Notes: generated by a model from the letters alone, not told the origin. 51,323 nucleotides of DNA from Firmicutes bacterium CAG:646 (GCA_000432335.1 HF995397.1:6445-57767), one strand, 5' to 3'; positions 1-9,369 are shown, counted from the stretch's first letter. Numbers and translations are program-made.

Positions 1-1655
1 TGATCCAGAGTACGGATGATTTTATTTATATTAATGATTGCAGGAGCGGAGAGTTTCGGTATCCCAGAGCCTTGGTAGAGATGTTTTCTCTTCCGGGAGA
101 AGTGGTGAAAAATCCGCTGCCTTACTGGAAGGAAATTGTGCACCCGGATGACTGGAGTCGGTTTTATCGTTCCAACATGGAGATTGTGGAGAATCTGACG
201 GACGAACACCTGGTGGAATTTCGGGCGAAAAACAGGAAAAGCGAATACGTCTGGCTGAGATGCCGAGGTAAAATGATGTATGACGAGGACGGAAAGCAGA
301 TGCTTTTTGCGGGTATCATGAGCCTGATGGGAAAACAGAATAAAATAGACCCTCTGACGCAGCTTTTGAATCACCGGGTATTCTGCATGGAACTTGAGAA
401 GAATATTCGGCTTACAGAGATTGAACAGCTGGCAGTGATCATGCTGGATGTGGATGAATTTCGTCAGATTAACGAGTTGTATGACCGGGATTTTGGAGAC
501 TGGGTTCTGAAAATTCTGGGTCAGTTGATTCAGGGAATCCTGCCGGATAATGCGACTTTGTTTCGGCTAGAAAAAGATAAGATGGGAATTTTGATGACAA
601 ATGTTCTCGAGGCGGATGTGGAAGCCTTCTACAATAAGATTCAGGAGCATCTGATAAAGATACGGGAATGGAAACAATACCGTCTGGAATTGGAGATATC
701 AGCAGGCTGCGCAATGTACCCGAAAGACGGTTCCGACTCGGAAGCTTTGTATCGATATTCGGATTATGCATTGCAAAGGGCAAAGGAGCAGGGAAAGAAT
801 CGTCTGGTATTTTTTACAGAGGATATTCTGCGAATGAAAGAGAGGTCTTTGGAACTTCTGCGAGAGTTGAAGGCGTGTGTGAAACAGGACTACAGAGGAT
901 TTTATCTGAATTATCAACCGCAGATTCATCCAGAAACGGGAGCGCTGAAAGGGGTTGAAGCGCTCATGCGCTGGAAAGATTCGGAAGGAAAGATAGTTTC
1001 TCCCGGAGAGTTTATTCCAGTGATGGAAGAGAATGGTTTGATTTATTCTGCCGGACTGCGGATTCTAAAAACAGTTTTTCGGGAAGCAAAAGAATGGATT
1101 CAAAGAAAGCCTGATTTTATCATCAGTGTAAATGTTTCTGCGCTGCAGTTTTTTGAGGAAACTTTTTTGGAAGACTTATATACGGTTATAGAGGATGAGG
1201 AATTTCCATGCAAAAATCTGGTGATTGAGCTTACGGAAAGTTTTGCGGTTAAAAATATTGAGATTCTCCAGAGAAAATTTAATGATATGAGAAGACGGAA
1301 TATTCGGATTGCGCTGGATGATTTCGGAACGGGATATTGTTCACTGGCGGCTCTGAAGAATACGCCTGTAGATATTGTGAAAATCGACAGAACGTTTGTA
1401 AAGGACATTCTGCACAACAAATTCGATGCGGCTTTTATTACGCTGGTTACGGAGATCTGCCATACGGTCGATATCGATGTTTGTCTGGAGGGCGTGGAGA
1501 GTAAAGAGGAATATGAGTTTGTGAAAAAGATTCCGTTGGATTCCATACAGGGGTACTATTTTGGGAAACCGATGGAGAAGGAAGAGATGGACGAGATTAT
1601 GGGGGAGTGGTCTATGAGGCGGACACCATTCCCGGAGCAAAGGAAACGTATCTGA
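1..1655 (+). CDS. PAS-GGDEF-EAL cyclic-di-GMP phosphodiesterase (5' partial)
   Basis: The reading frame is open from base 3, so the true start lies before the window; the TTG at 72 is only the first start-like codon inside it. The N-terminal part (WKEIVHPDDW...) looks like the end of a PAS fold. A GGDEF-like domain follows, with DPLTQLLNHR and LDVDEFRQIN seen, but the signature loop reads LEKDK (visible residues about 189-193) instead of GGDEF, so cyclase activity is unlikely. The EAL domain keeps EALMRW (about 319), DDFGTGY, KIDRTF and EGVES, so it probably hydrolyses c-di-GMP. The native C-terminus seems to end near MEKEEMDEIM; the last 17 or so residues are out-of-frame sequence of the downstream HAD gene, which points to a deletion junction near 1590-1605. 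Confidence 0.93.
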   Translation, partial: IQSTDDFIYINDCRSGEFRYPRALVEMFSLPGEVVKNPLPYWKEIVHPDDWSRFYRSNMEIVENLTDEHLVEFRAKNRKSEYVWLRCRGKMMYDEDGKQMLFAGIMSLMGKQNKIDPLTQLLNHRVFCMELEKNIRLTEIEQLAVIMLDVDEFRQINELYDRDFGDWVLKILGQLIQGILPDNATLFRLEKDKMGILMTNVLEADVEAFYNKIQEHLIKIREWKQYRLELEISAGCAMYPKDGSDSEALYRYSDYALQRAKEQGKNRLVFFTEDILRMKERSLELLRELKACVKQDYRGFYLNYQPQIHPETGALKGVEALMRWKDSEGKIVSPGEFIPVMEENGLIYSAGLRILKTVFREAKEWIQRKPDFIISVNVSALQFFEETFLEDLYTVIEDEEFPCKNLVIELTESFAVKNIEILQRKFNDMRRRNIRIALDDFGTGYCSLAALKNTPVDIVKIDRTFVKDILHNKFDAAFITLVTEICHTVDIDVCLEGVESKEEYEFVKKIPLDSIQGYYFGKPMEKEEMDEIMGEWSMRRTPFPEQRKRI

Positions 1656-1948
1656 AGTTGTATGAGGAAGGTTATGATATTATTCTGGTGGCAGACGGTT
1701 TGAAGGAATCCTTTGACCGAATGATGGAGCAGCATCAGATGTCTCATATTTTTAAGGCAGAGGCAATCTCAGAAATTGTAGGGGCAAATCGTTTCGGAAT
1801 CCGGTCAGTGCTGCTTACCTGGGCGCCGCGCCGGAGGATGACACCGGAAAGTGCAGAAGAGCAGCCCACATATACCATTCAAAAGCCAGAAGAATTGTTG
1901 GATGTTGTGCGGCAGGCAGAGGAGGAACTGCAGAAGGGAGAGGTATGA
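1607..1948 (+). pseudogene. HAD-family hydrolase remnant
   Basis: This 113-codon frame starts at a GTG inside the end of the EAL gene and overlaps the next gene by ATGA. It carries HAD-like pieces: IPGAKETYLKLYEEGYDI followed by LVADG (motif II region) and ANRFGIRSVLL (the region after motif III/IV). The N-terminal catalytic DxD block is absent, and between SEIVG and ANRFGIRSV the usual KPDP...VGD stretch of some 30-40 residues is missing. I read it as a HAD gene that lost its 5' end and an internal segment. Translation could still occur and could help coupling to the next gene, but catalysis is not expected. The family call rests on motif resemblance only. Confidence 0.6.
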
Positions 1949-2772
1949 AACTTACATATTATGGGACGGCGGCAGGCGAAGCTTGGCCGGGGGTATTTTG
2001 CGACTGTGAATTATGCCGGAAAGCGAGGGAATTGGGTGGGAAAAATATGAGAACCCGTTCTCAGGCATTGATCGATGAGGAACTTTTACTGGATCTTCCG
2101 CCGGATAATTATATGCACACTTGTGTGGGAGGACTGAACCTGCACAAAGTAAAATATTTGTTTGTGACCCACAGCCATTCCGATCATTTTTATCCGGAAG
2201 ATCTGGAACTTTTGCGGGAACCATTTTCCAGAACCCGTAAGGATGCGCTGATGGTCTACGGAAATGAGAAAGTGGGGGAAGAGATTTATAAGAGTTTGGG
2301 TACTCTGGGAAATGCGGATGTGCGTTTTCAGTATCAGAGGGCAGAGGCTTTTCAGGAAATTATTGCGGGGGAATATCGGGTAACACCATTACACGCCAAT
2401 CATGCAAAAACAGAGGAATGTCTGTTTTACCAGATTGTGAAAGGGGATACAGCGGTTCTGTATGCTCATGATACGGGATGGTTTCCGGAAGACACAATGG
2501 AATTTTTGAAGAAACAGAAAAGAAAATTCCAGTTGGTGAGTCTGGATTGTACGTTACAGAAAGATCATGACGGATATAATCATATGGGGCTGGAGGATGC
2601 AGTAAAGCAGAAAGAAATTCTTCTGAGGGAAGGATTGGCAGATGAAAATACCGTATGGGTAGTGAATCATTTTTCTCATAACGGAGGTTGGCTGCACGAA
2701 GACTTAGAACGAAGAGCCAACGAGAAGGGATGTCTGGCGTCCTTTGATGGGATGCAGATAGAGATAAGATAA
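1945..2772 (+). CDS. MBL-fold metallo-hydrolase (PhnP-like)
   Basis: A 275-aa metallo-beta-lactamase-fold protein. The N-terminus has the GTAAGEAWPG...C.C..C pattern seen in PhnP-type phosphodiesterases, with CDCELC likely binding a structural metal. The metal-binding signature THSHSDHFYP is intact near residues 73-82; AHDTGW and a late VNHFSHNG supply further ligands. The start overlaps the HAD remnant by ATGA, so the two were probably translationally coupled. Family members cleave cyclic or diester phosphates; the substrate here is unknown. Confidence 0.85.
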   Translation: MKLTYYGTAAGEAWPGVFCDCELCRKARELGGKNMRTRSQALIDEELLLDLPPDNYMHTCVGGLNLHKVKYLFVTHSHSDHFYPEDLELLREPFSRTRKDALMVYGNEKVGEEIYKSLGTLGNADVRFQYQRAEAFQEIIAGEYRVTPLHANHAKTEECLFYQIVKGDTAVLYAHDTGWFPEDTMEFLKKQKRKFQLVSLDCTLQKDHDGYNHMGLEDAVKQKEILLREGLADENTVWVVNHFSHNGGWLHEDLERRANEKGCLASFDGMQIEIR

Positions 2773-2846
2773 TGAGAATTTAGCATTTTCTTCTATCATC
2801 TCATTTTTATTCATATAGTACAAAGAAGAAATTTTGGAGTCGATGT

Positions 2847-3464
2847 ATGAATTATTTATGGGGTGGAATGATTCTGATTGGGATTATCTATGGGGCGGCT
2901 TCCGGCAACTGGAAAGAGGTGACGGAGGCGGCTTTGGATTCTTCGAAAGAGGCGGTAAGTCTGTGTGTTGCCATGGCGGGAGTTACTGCTATGTGGGTGG
3001 GAATCATGAGGATTGCAGAAAATTCCGGATTGATTGCCGGGATAGTGCGGCGTATGAATCCTCTTCTTACGTATCTTTTTCCTGAGATTCCTCAGGGACA
3101 TCCGGTAAGGCAGCATATTTCCATGAATCTGATTGCGAACTTTTTGGGACTTGGATGGGCAGCTACTCCGGCGGGGCTGCAGGCGATGGAAGCGCTGGGC
3201 GAATTGGAAGAAGAGAGAAGAGAAACGGGGAACGGAAGAAGAGCTGTTCCCAAAGGGGTGGCAAGTAATGAAATGTGTACGTTCTTGATTTTGAATATTT
3301 CTTCTTTACAGTTGATTCCGGTCAATATTATTGCTTACCGTACACAGTATGGCAGCGTAAATCCAGCGGCAATCGTGGGACCGGCAATCGTAGCAACAGC
3401 GGTAAGTACGGGAGTAGCAGTGGTGTATTGTAAAGTGAAAAACAGGAAAAGGGGAAGAAGCTAA
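2847..3464 (+). CDS. spmA: Spore maturation protein A (nucleoside recognition domain)
   Basis: A 205-aa membrane protein with the SpmA pattern: N-terminal MNYLWGGMILIGIIYG, the ATPAGLQAMEALGEL loop, SNEMCTFLILNISSLQLIP and a C-terminal hydrophobic segment ending in a basic tail. SpmA is known in Bacillus to act with SpmB in spore core dehydration. The start is supported by GGAG eight bases upstream. SpmB, normally the next gene, is absent: a terminator hairpin begins about 70 bases after the stop. Confidence 0.88.
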   Translation: MNYLWGGMILIGIIYGAASGNWKEVTEAALDSSKEAVSLCVAMAGVTAMWVGIMRIAENSGLIAGIVRRMNPLLTYLFPEIPQGHPVRQHISMNLIANFLGLGWAATPAGLQAMEALGELEEERRETGNGRRAVPKGVASNEMCTFLILNISSLQLIPVNIIAYRTQYGSVNPAAIVGPAIVATAVSTGVAVVYCKVKNRKRGRS

Positions 3465-3532
3465 TAGGAGATGTTTGTGTTCAACATTGGGCGATATATA
3501 AAGACCAAATAAAAGTGCACATTTTGATGCAT

Positions 3533-3583
3533 TTAAAAAAGTTTCACTATTTTTTTGAGGAAAAAGTAGTGAAACTTTTTTAA
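3533..3583. terminator. Bidirectional Rho-independent terminator after spmA
   Basis: An inverted repeat of about 23 bases per arm (AAAAAAGTTTCACTA against TAGTGAAACTTTTTT, with one G:T pair) has an A tract on its left and a T tract on its right, so it can stop transcription from both sides. It ends the spmA unit. The rest of 3465-3822 holds no gene I can support. Confidence 0.85.
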
Positions 3584-3711
3584 TTATCTGGATTTGTATA
3601 TATTTCTAGTGAAATCTTCTGTTCAAATAAGGCTGAACTGTTACCCAGCAGGGAGATTTTTCATTCTGGTGTCTGTACATAGCTTTAAAATTGTATTAAA
3701 ATGGATATAAG

Positions 3712-3731
3712 TTTGATAAGATGCTATCAAA
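3712..3731. promoter_or_regulatory. Inverted repeat upstream of moxR
   Basis: TTTGATA, six bases, TATCAAA forms a perfect 7-bp dyad about 90 bases before the MoxR start, in an AT-rich stretch that should hold the promoter. It could be an operator; no regulator can be named. Confidence 0.35.
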
Positions 3732-3822
3732 ATTAACTTATCCTTTTTATGCAAATGTGAATAAAGAAGGGGTGAATCTATATCATGCAGCATAATGAGC
3801 AGGGAACAAGGGGAGGATTTTT

Positions 3823-4776
3823 ATGACGCGTACAGAACACCCGGCGATGCGGGCGATTCAGGAGATAAAGAAAGCAGTGATCGGAAAGGATGACTGTATT
3901 GTTAAGGTGATGACGGCGATTCTGGCTGGAGGACATATTTTGATAGAAGATGTACCGGGAGTGGGGAAGACCACGCTGGCACTGGCTTTTTCCAGAGCTT
4001 TGCATCTGGAGCAGCACAGAATCCAGTTTACCCCGGATGTACTTCCGGCAGATGTAACGGGTTTTTCCCTTTATCAGAAGGAGAGTAATCAGTTTGTATA
4101 TCAGCCGGGCGCAGTGATGTGTAATATTTTGCTGGCAGATGAGATCAATCGTACTTCTCCGAAGACGCAGGCTGCTCTTTTGGAGGTGATGGAGGAGGGG
4201 AAGGTCACGGTCGATCATGTGACCCGGGAACTTCCCAGACCATTTATTGTGATCGCTACTCAGAATCCGGTGGGGAGCGCGGGAACTTCCATGCTTCCGG
4301 AATCTCAGCTGGATCGCTTTATGGTATGTATGAGCATGGGATATCCCGATATGGAATATGAGCTGGAGATTGTTAAGGGGAAGGTAAAAGCAGATCCTTT
4401 GGAATTGGTGCAGCCGGTTATGAGCGGGAAGGAAGTTTTGGCAATGCAGAGACAGGTGGGCGAGATTTTCGTTCACGATGCCATTTATCGGTATATGGGA
4501 AAATTAGTGACTGCCACCAGAAACCATTCGTTGATCGAGCTGGGAATCAGTCCCCGGGGGACGATCGCACTGGCGAAAATGGTGCAGTCTCTGGCGTATT
4601 TGAGAGGGAGAACGTATGTCTTGCCGGATGATGTTTCGGATGTATTTTTAGATGTGGAGGCGCACAGGATTCGGTTGAATGCTAAAGCCCGGGTCAATCA
4701 TGTGACGGCGCAGGGAGTGCTGAAGGATATTTTGGAGGGAACAGCAAAACCTTCGGTAGTAAAAAGGCAGTCATGA
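3823..4776 (+). CDS. MoxR-family AAA+ ATPase
   Basis: A 317-aa AAA+ ATPase of the MoxR class. Walker A is GVGKTT (residues 46-51), Walker B is LLADE (D106, E107), and ATQNPVGSAGT and LPESQLDRF are the sensor-1 and arginine-finger regions. A GGGGAGG ribosome site precedes the ATG. MoxR proteins act as chaperone-like ATPases, often with DUF58 and transglutaminase partners, which is exactly the order found downstream (10-base gap to DUF58). No von Willebrand A protein is present nearby. Confidence 0.93.
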   Translation: MTRTEHPAMRAIQEIKKAVIGKDDCIVKVMTAILAGGHILIEDVPGVGKTTLALAFSRALHLEQHRIQFTPDVLPADVTGFSLYQKESNQFVYQPGAVMCNILLADEINRTSPKTQAALLEVMEEGKVTVDHVTRELPRPFIVIATQNPVGSAGTSMLPESQLDRFMVCMSMGYPDMEYELEIVKGKVKADPLELVQPVMSGKEVLAMQRQVGEIFVHDAIYRYMGKLVTATRNHSLIELGISPRGTIALAKMVQSLAYLRGRTYVLPDDVSDVFLDVEAHRIRLNAKARVNHVTAQGVLKDILEGTAKPSVVKRQS

Positions 4777-4786
4777 GGAACGGAAC

Positions 4787-5881
4787 ATGAAGGGGAAATT
4801 ACTATATTTATTGATATGGGGCGCCACGTCATATATTGGGCTTTTATACTACAGTCCATCTCTTTTGGGTTTAGCGGTTTTGGAATTTTTACTTCCGCTT
4901 TGTTCCTTTCTTCTTTTGCAGTTGGTGAGCAGAAGTGTGGAGATAAGCCTTGTTTTGCCTGTTGGCGTAGCGGAGAAACATCAGAATTTTCCGATAGGCA
5001 TTGCTGTTACGAACAGGAGTAGGATGCCGATTCCGCAAATACAGGCGGCAGTGGTGAGAGAAAATGGATTTTACAGGAAGAAGGAACGTATCACCCTTCG
5101 GGGAATCGCAGGAGGAAAGAGCAGTACCAGATTGCTGACGGAGGTAAGCGGCAGCCAGTGTGGTTTTCTTTTTGTGGAAATAGAACAGGTGGAGATTTGT
5201 GATCTGTTTCATTTATTTAAGAAGAAAATTACGGTGAAAGGGAGAGATCGCGTGGCGGTTATGCCGGAAATTTACCGGGCATCGGTTACACTGCAGGAAA
5301 GTACCCGGGATTTTCTGATAGAAAGTGAAGAGTACGATAAAAATAAACCAGGAGATGATATTTCCGAAGTATTCCAGATTCGGGAATACAGAGGCGGAGA
5401 TCGGCTGCAGAGTATTCACTGGAAGCTCAGTGCGAGAACGGATGATCTGATGGTGAGAGAATATAGTCTTCCCATTGCCTGCGCAGTGGTGGTGTTTTGG
5501 GATATGGAGTACGATCCCAGGGAAGGATACGGAGAGCTGGATGAATTTTTCGAGGCAGGGATCAGTATTTCTCTGGGGCTTTTGGAAGCAGGATGTGAAC
5601 ATTATGCCGTGTGGTACGACAGGAGTTCTCAGGATCTGGAACGGATGGAGATGAAAGAACAGGATGATGTGTATCTTTTGATTGAGAGGCTTTTTTCGGT
5701 GGGTCCATATATTGATGCGGTGGAGCTTTTTGGAGTATATCAGGAAAAATACAGAGGGGAGACACTTCATACGAGGCTTTGCTGGAATCTGCGGAAGGAA
5801 TTGTGGAAGAATGAAAGTCTGGAGCTGGAATTATCGGGAGATGCCAGAGAGATTCTGGAAAATGAAGGACTGCTGATATAG
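4787..5881 (+). CDS. DUF58 domain protein
   Basis: 364 aa. Two hydrophobic segments at the N-terminus (about residues 3-45) are followed by a beta-rich region and the DUF58 signature: PGDDISEVFQIREYRGGDR, then IHWKLSARTDDLMVREY (about residues 185-230). This core resembles a vWA-like fold and is the standard partner of MoxR ATPases. It lies 10 bases after moxR and 11 bases before the TgpA-like gene, so one operon is likely. The biochemical role of the family is unsettled. Confidence 0.9.
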   Translation: MKGKLLYLLIWGATSYIGLLYYSPSLLGLAVLEFLLPLCSFLLLQLVSRSVEISLVLPVGVAEKHQNFPIGIAVTNRSRMPIPQIQAAVVRENGFYRKKERITLRGIAGGKSSTRLLTEVSGSQCGFLFVEIEQVEICDLFHLFKKKITVKGRDRVAVMPEIYRASVTLQESTRDFLIESEEYDKNKPGDDISEVFQIREYRGGDRLQSIHWKLSARTDDLMVREYSLPIACAVVVFWDMEYDPREGYGELDEFFEAGISISLGLLEAGCEHYAVWYDRSSQDLERMEMKEQDDVYLLIERLFSVGPYIDAVELFGVYQEKYRGETLHTRLCWNLRKELWKNESLELELSGDAREILENEGLLI

Positions 5882-5892
5882 GGGAGAAAGAG

Positions 5893-8199
5893 ATGAAGGC
5901 ATATTTTTTGCGCAGTATTTATCTGTATCTGAGTTTTGCAGGAATGTACCTTACACTGGAAGAGACGCTGGGACTTTTTGCAAATGGAAATGTGATCTTG
6001 TTCCTTTTGGGAATTGACTGCCTGTTTTTAAGTTTTGTTCGTTGGAAATGGGGCAGGATTTTTTGGTATGGATGGAATGGCCTGGTGTTTATAACGGGCG
6101 CATTTTTGTGGAAAAAAGTGTTTGCGGGTTATCTTGTTGTGGAAAACGGCGGGAGAAAACAGTTAAGCTCTTATTACCATATGACTTTGGCGCAAAAGAA
6201 GGTACCGATAGAGGGAGAGCAGGGGGAGTTGTTTCTTGTTCTTGCGCTGACTTTGCTGGTGTGTGTTCTGGGAACGCTTGTAGTGCAAAAAGGACGGGTT
6301 GCGATGCTGGCTCTGATTCAGATGCTGGTGTTTACACTGGAATTGGTATGTGGAAGCAGTTTCCGGGGGCCGGGGATTTATCTGGTAGTATTGTCAGTTT
6401 TTGCTCTTTGGGCTATGGGAAACAGAAGAGGAGGAAAAAATCAGGGGATTTTATTTTCCGTGGGAGTATGGGCGGGAAGTATTTTACTTTTGCTGGCTTT
6501 TGTGTGTGGAGCATTGCTTGGACCAGCGCTTTATAAACGGGCGGATAAGCTGAATCGGGAACTGTATGGAAAGGTGCAAGAAGTTACGGCAAAGATGAGT
6601 TCGGCGGTGCGAAGTCAAAATGGACTTTGGGGCGATCATACGCCTACGGCGGACGGAAGTCTGAATAATTATCAGGTAGAGCAGAGTGACGAGACGGATC
6701 TGGAAGTGACGGTCAGTGAAAAACCGGAACAGACGATGTATTTGCGGGGATTTATAGGAGATACCTATGAAGGGACGTATTGGCATCGTATAGATGAAGA
6801 TGAATTTTATAAAGAATTTTCTGAGAAAGACGCCGCTTATCAGATTCAGAATATTTTATACCGCTATGTGCAGAAACGAGCGCAAGAAGAGGAAAATACG
6901 GCGGTGGTACGGCGGGTGCAGCCAGGAGGAGAGTACGGATATGTGCCGTATGGGTTTCAGGTTCCCGATGACGGCAATCTTGTGGGAGACAGTTATTATG
7001 CCAGTACGGAAGAAGAACTGGAATACAGCGGATATGTAAAATGGAATACCTTGGTGGGAAATGGACCTGCGCCGGAAGCGGAATCGGAGATAGAGGAAAT
7101 ATATCGGGAATATGTAGCGCAGCAATATCTGAAAGTTCCGGTAGAAGGTCTGGACCGGCTGAAGGAATACTGCGCGCAGTACGATTTTGGATCGGTGCAG
7201 GAGGTTCTTGACTTTGTGGTTCCGACCGTACAGGAAGGACGTCCTTATAGTATGGAGCTGGAACCGGTTCCGGCAGGAAAAGATTTTGCGGAATATTTTT
7301 TCTTTGATCAGAAGAAGGGATATTGTATTCATTATGCAACGACAGCGACACTTATGCTGCGGCTTATGGGAGTTCCCGCCCGTTATGTAACGGGGTATAT
7401 GGTGAATGATGATGAGTTTGTGGAGAGCGCCGGAGGATTTACGGCAAAAGTGCCGGACAGTCAGGCGCATGCCTGGGTGGAGGTGTATCGGGAAGGAAAA
7501 GGATGGATTCCGGTGGAGGTAACGCCGGGTTATGCGTCTATTTCGTCGGAAGAGTCGGAAAATCAGGGAGGCTCTTCGGATTTGGAGTCACAGACAACAA
7601 TGCCGGAACCTACGCCTGTACAGGAAACGGCAACACCAGAACCGGAAAGGGAAGAAGAACTGCAGCCGGCAGAGCCAACGCATCCAACAGAAGAAGAGAA
7701 GCAGGCGGCGCCGGAGGTAAATGGGGAAAATAACAGTGATGGAGCAATGATGGCTGCGATCTTGCGGGTATTTTTGGGGATTTTTGCAGTGGCAGCAGCG
7801 GCATTTTTATGCTGGACAGGAATCTTATTAAGACGAAAGCGGATTTTGAAAAATCGACAGCAAAGATTTATGCAGCAGGACAGGAATCGTGGAATTTGTG
7901 AGATTTCTTATGGGCTGTATCAGATGCTTCGAGATGCGGATGTGTGCCGGGAATATACCATGGAAGACGGGGAATATGCCCGAATGATGGAGGATGAGCT
8001 AAAGATTCTGGAAAAAGGGGAATATGAAGCATTTCTTCGGCTGGTGCAGCAGGCGGCTTATGGAAATCAGGAGCTGGGAGAAGAGCAGCGGAAAGGCTGT
8101 CTTGGATTTTACAGGAAGATTGCCGTCTATCTGTGGAAACATATGGATAAAAGAAAAAAATTCTGGTGGAAATACATGAAATGTTATGAAATTTCATAG
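5893..8199 (+). CDS. TgpA-like membrane transglutaminase-domain protein
   Basis: 768 aa. About six N-terminal membrane segments (residues 5-215) precede a long external region with a transglutaminase-like core: GYCIHYATTATLMLRLMGVP (nucleophile near Cys478), QAHAWVEVY (His near 526) and WIPVEVTPG. A Pro/Glu/Thr-rich linker (about 555-605) leads to one more membrane segment (GAMMAAILRVFLGIF...) and a cytoplasmic DUF4129-like tail. The domain order matches TgpA-type proteins coded with MoxR and DUF58. The catalytic Cys and His are present, so peptidase or transglutaminase activity outside the membrane is plausible. Confidence 0.9.
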   Translation: MKAYFLRSIYLYLSFAGMYLTLEETLGLFANGNVILFLLGIDCLFLSFVRWKWGRIFWYGWNGLVFITGAFLWKKVFAGYLVVENGGRKQLSSYYHMTLAQKKVPIEGEQGELFLVLALTLLVCVLGTLVVQKGRVAMLALIQMLVFTLELVCGSSFRGPGIYLVVLSVFALWAMGNRRGGKNQGILFSVGVWAGSILLLLAFVCGALLGPALYKRADKLNRELYGKVQEVTAKMSSAVRSQNGLWGDHTPTADGSLNNYQVEQSDETDLEVTVSEKPEQTMYLRGFIGDTYEGTYWHRIDEDEFYKEFSEKDAAYQIQNILYRYVQKRAQEEENTAVVRRVQPGGEYGYVPYGFQVPDDGNLVGDSYYASTEEELEYSGYVKWNTLVGNGPAPEAESEIEEIYREYVAQQYLKVPVEGLDRLKEYCAQYDFGSVQEVLDFVVPTVQEGRPYSMELEPVPAGKDFAEYFFFDQKKGYCIHYATTATLMLRLMGVPARYVTGYMVNDDEFVESAGGFTAKVPDSQAHAWVEVYREGKGWIPVEVTPGYASISSEESENQGGSSDLESQTTMPEPTPVQETATPEPEREEELQPAEPTHPTEEEKQAAPEVNGENNSDGAMMAAILRVFLGIFAVAAAAFLCWTGILLRRKRILKNRQQRFMQQDRNRGICEISYGLYQMLRDADVCREYTMEDGEYARMMEDELKILEKGEYEAFLRLVQQAAYGNQELGEEQRKGCLGFYRKIAVYLWKHMDKRKKFWWKYMKCYEIS

Positions 8200-8231
8200 A
8201 CTGGATAATAAAACGGCAAGGTCAGATTTTT

Positions 8232-9125
8232 ATGAAGCATCCCATCAAATATATGATTCTGACAGGAGTGATCGTGTTATTTCTTCCCTTGGGAGTGACG
8301 GTTCTGTTATCAGGAACGGACGCGGTCAGCATACAGAAACAAATAGATATGGAAACATATCTTCCGGCAATTCTCTGTGAACAGGTTCCGTGGGATTATG
8401 AGGAAGAAATGTTGAAGGTACAGGCTGTTCTTGCAAGGAGCAGCCTGTATTATTATCTGGAGAAAGAAAAGCCAGAGGAAATTCCATGGGAGGAAAAGCT
8501 GGAACAATTTCAGCAGGATAGAAAAAACGTCCGTTACCAAGAGGCATATGAACGGATGGAGAGAGCGGTAAGGCTTACCCGGGGACAGGTGATCACGTGG
8601 CAGGGGGAGGTCTGTCCGGGAGTTTTTCATCGGATCAGCGGCGGAAAAACGAGGGATGGAATGGAAGTGCTGCAGGACGTAACTTTTTCCTTTTTGAGAA
8701 GTGTGGACAGCGGACAGGATCGGGAAGCGGAGGAATTTCTCAAAGGACATTATTTTACGCCGGAGGCATTGGAACAGAGACTGCAGGAGGAATATCCCGG
8801 GATAATATTTACAGAGGAGCCGCTGACGGACCAGATCCGTATAGAAAAGAGAGACAGTCAGGACTATATACTGGAAATGAAGGTGGGAGATCAGACAATT
8901 ACAGGAGAAGAATTCCGAAGAAAACTGGAATTATCCTCCTGTAATTTTACTATTCAGGAATTGGATGGAAAAATCCGTTTTTTGTGTAAAGGTCTCGGGC
9001 ATGGACTGGGATTATCTCAGTATGGAGGAAATGAACTGGCAAAAAAGGGAAAAACGTATCAGGAGATTTTATTTTTCTATTTTCCTGATTTGTGTATAGA
9101 GTACATCATTCTGGAAACCCTATGA
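8232..9125 (+). CDS. spoIID: SpoIID-like lytic transglycosylase
   Basis: 297 aa with an N-terminal membrane anchor (YMILTGVIVLFLPLGVTVLL). The SpoIID block is clear: ETYLPAILCEQVPWDYEEEM followed by KVQAVLARS, with the catalytic Glu in the EEEML stretch, and near the C-terminus GLGHGLGLSQYGGNELAKKG then YQEILFFYFP. SpoIID cleaves glycan strands during forespore engulfment. It starts 32 bases after the TgpA-like gene and is followed by a SpoIIQ-like gene, an arrangement known for spoIID and spoIIQ in some Clostridia. Confidence 0.92.
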   Translation: MKHPIKYMILTGVIVLFLPLGVTVLLSGTDAVSIQKQIDMETYLPAILCEQVPWDYEEEMLKVQAVLARSSLYYYLEKEKPEEIPWEEKLEQFQQDRKNVRYQEAYERMERAVRLTRGQVITWQGEVCPGVFHRISGGKTRDGMEVLQDVTFSFLRSVDSGQDREAEEFLKGHYFTPEALEQRLQEEYPGIIFTEEPLTDQIRIEKRDSQDYILEMKVGDQTITGEEFRRKLELSSCNFTIQELDGKIRFLCKGLGHGLGLSQYGGNELAKKGKTYQEILFFYFPDLCIEYIILETL

Positions 9126-9150
9126 GTAAAGAATAAAACGAAATGATGTT

Positions 9151-9331
9151 GAGGTCAAAAGATGCCTGACGAATTGTTTCGTGCTGCGCACTTTCACAAT
9201 TCTGCCCCAAATTCGAATATCGTGGGGCATGCGCCCCACTTTTATTCTCATATTGGGGCGGGTCATAAAGGCATAAAACCACTTATGTGCAAGCACAACG
9301 TGGTTTATGACCTTTTGACCCTGGCATCAGG
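9151..9331 (+). repeat. Hairpin-rich structured spacer between spoIID and spoIIQ
   Basis: The 244-base gap contains nested dyads: GGTCAAAAG (9153-9161) against CTTTTGACC (9312-9320); GATGCCTGA against TCAGG and GGCATC (about 9323-9331); GAATTGT/ACAATTC (9171-9177, 9196-9202) with an inner GTGC/GCAC; GTGGGGC/GCCCCAC (9222-9228, 9233-9239); and GGTCATAAA..CCAC against GTGGTTTATGACC (9261-9312) with inner TGTGC/GCACA. No convincing ORF fits. It may be a dispersed structured repeat or a leader RNA of spoIIQ. Confidence 0.55.
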
Positions 9332-9369
9332 AAATTCTTTAATGAAAGAGATTGGTAGAGGTGAAAGGT

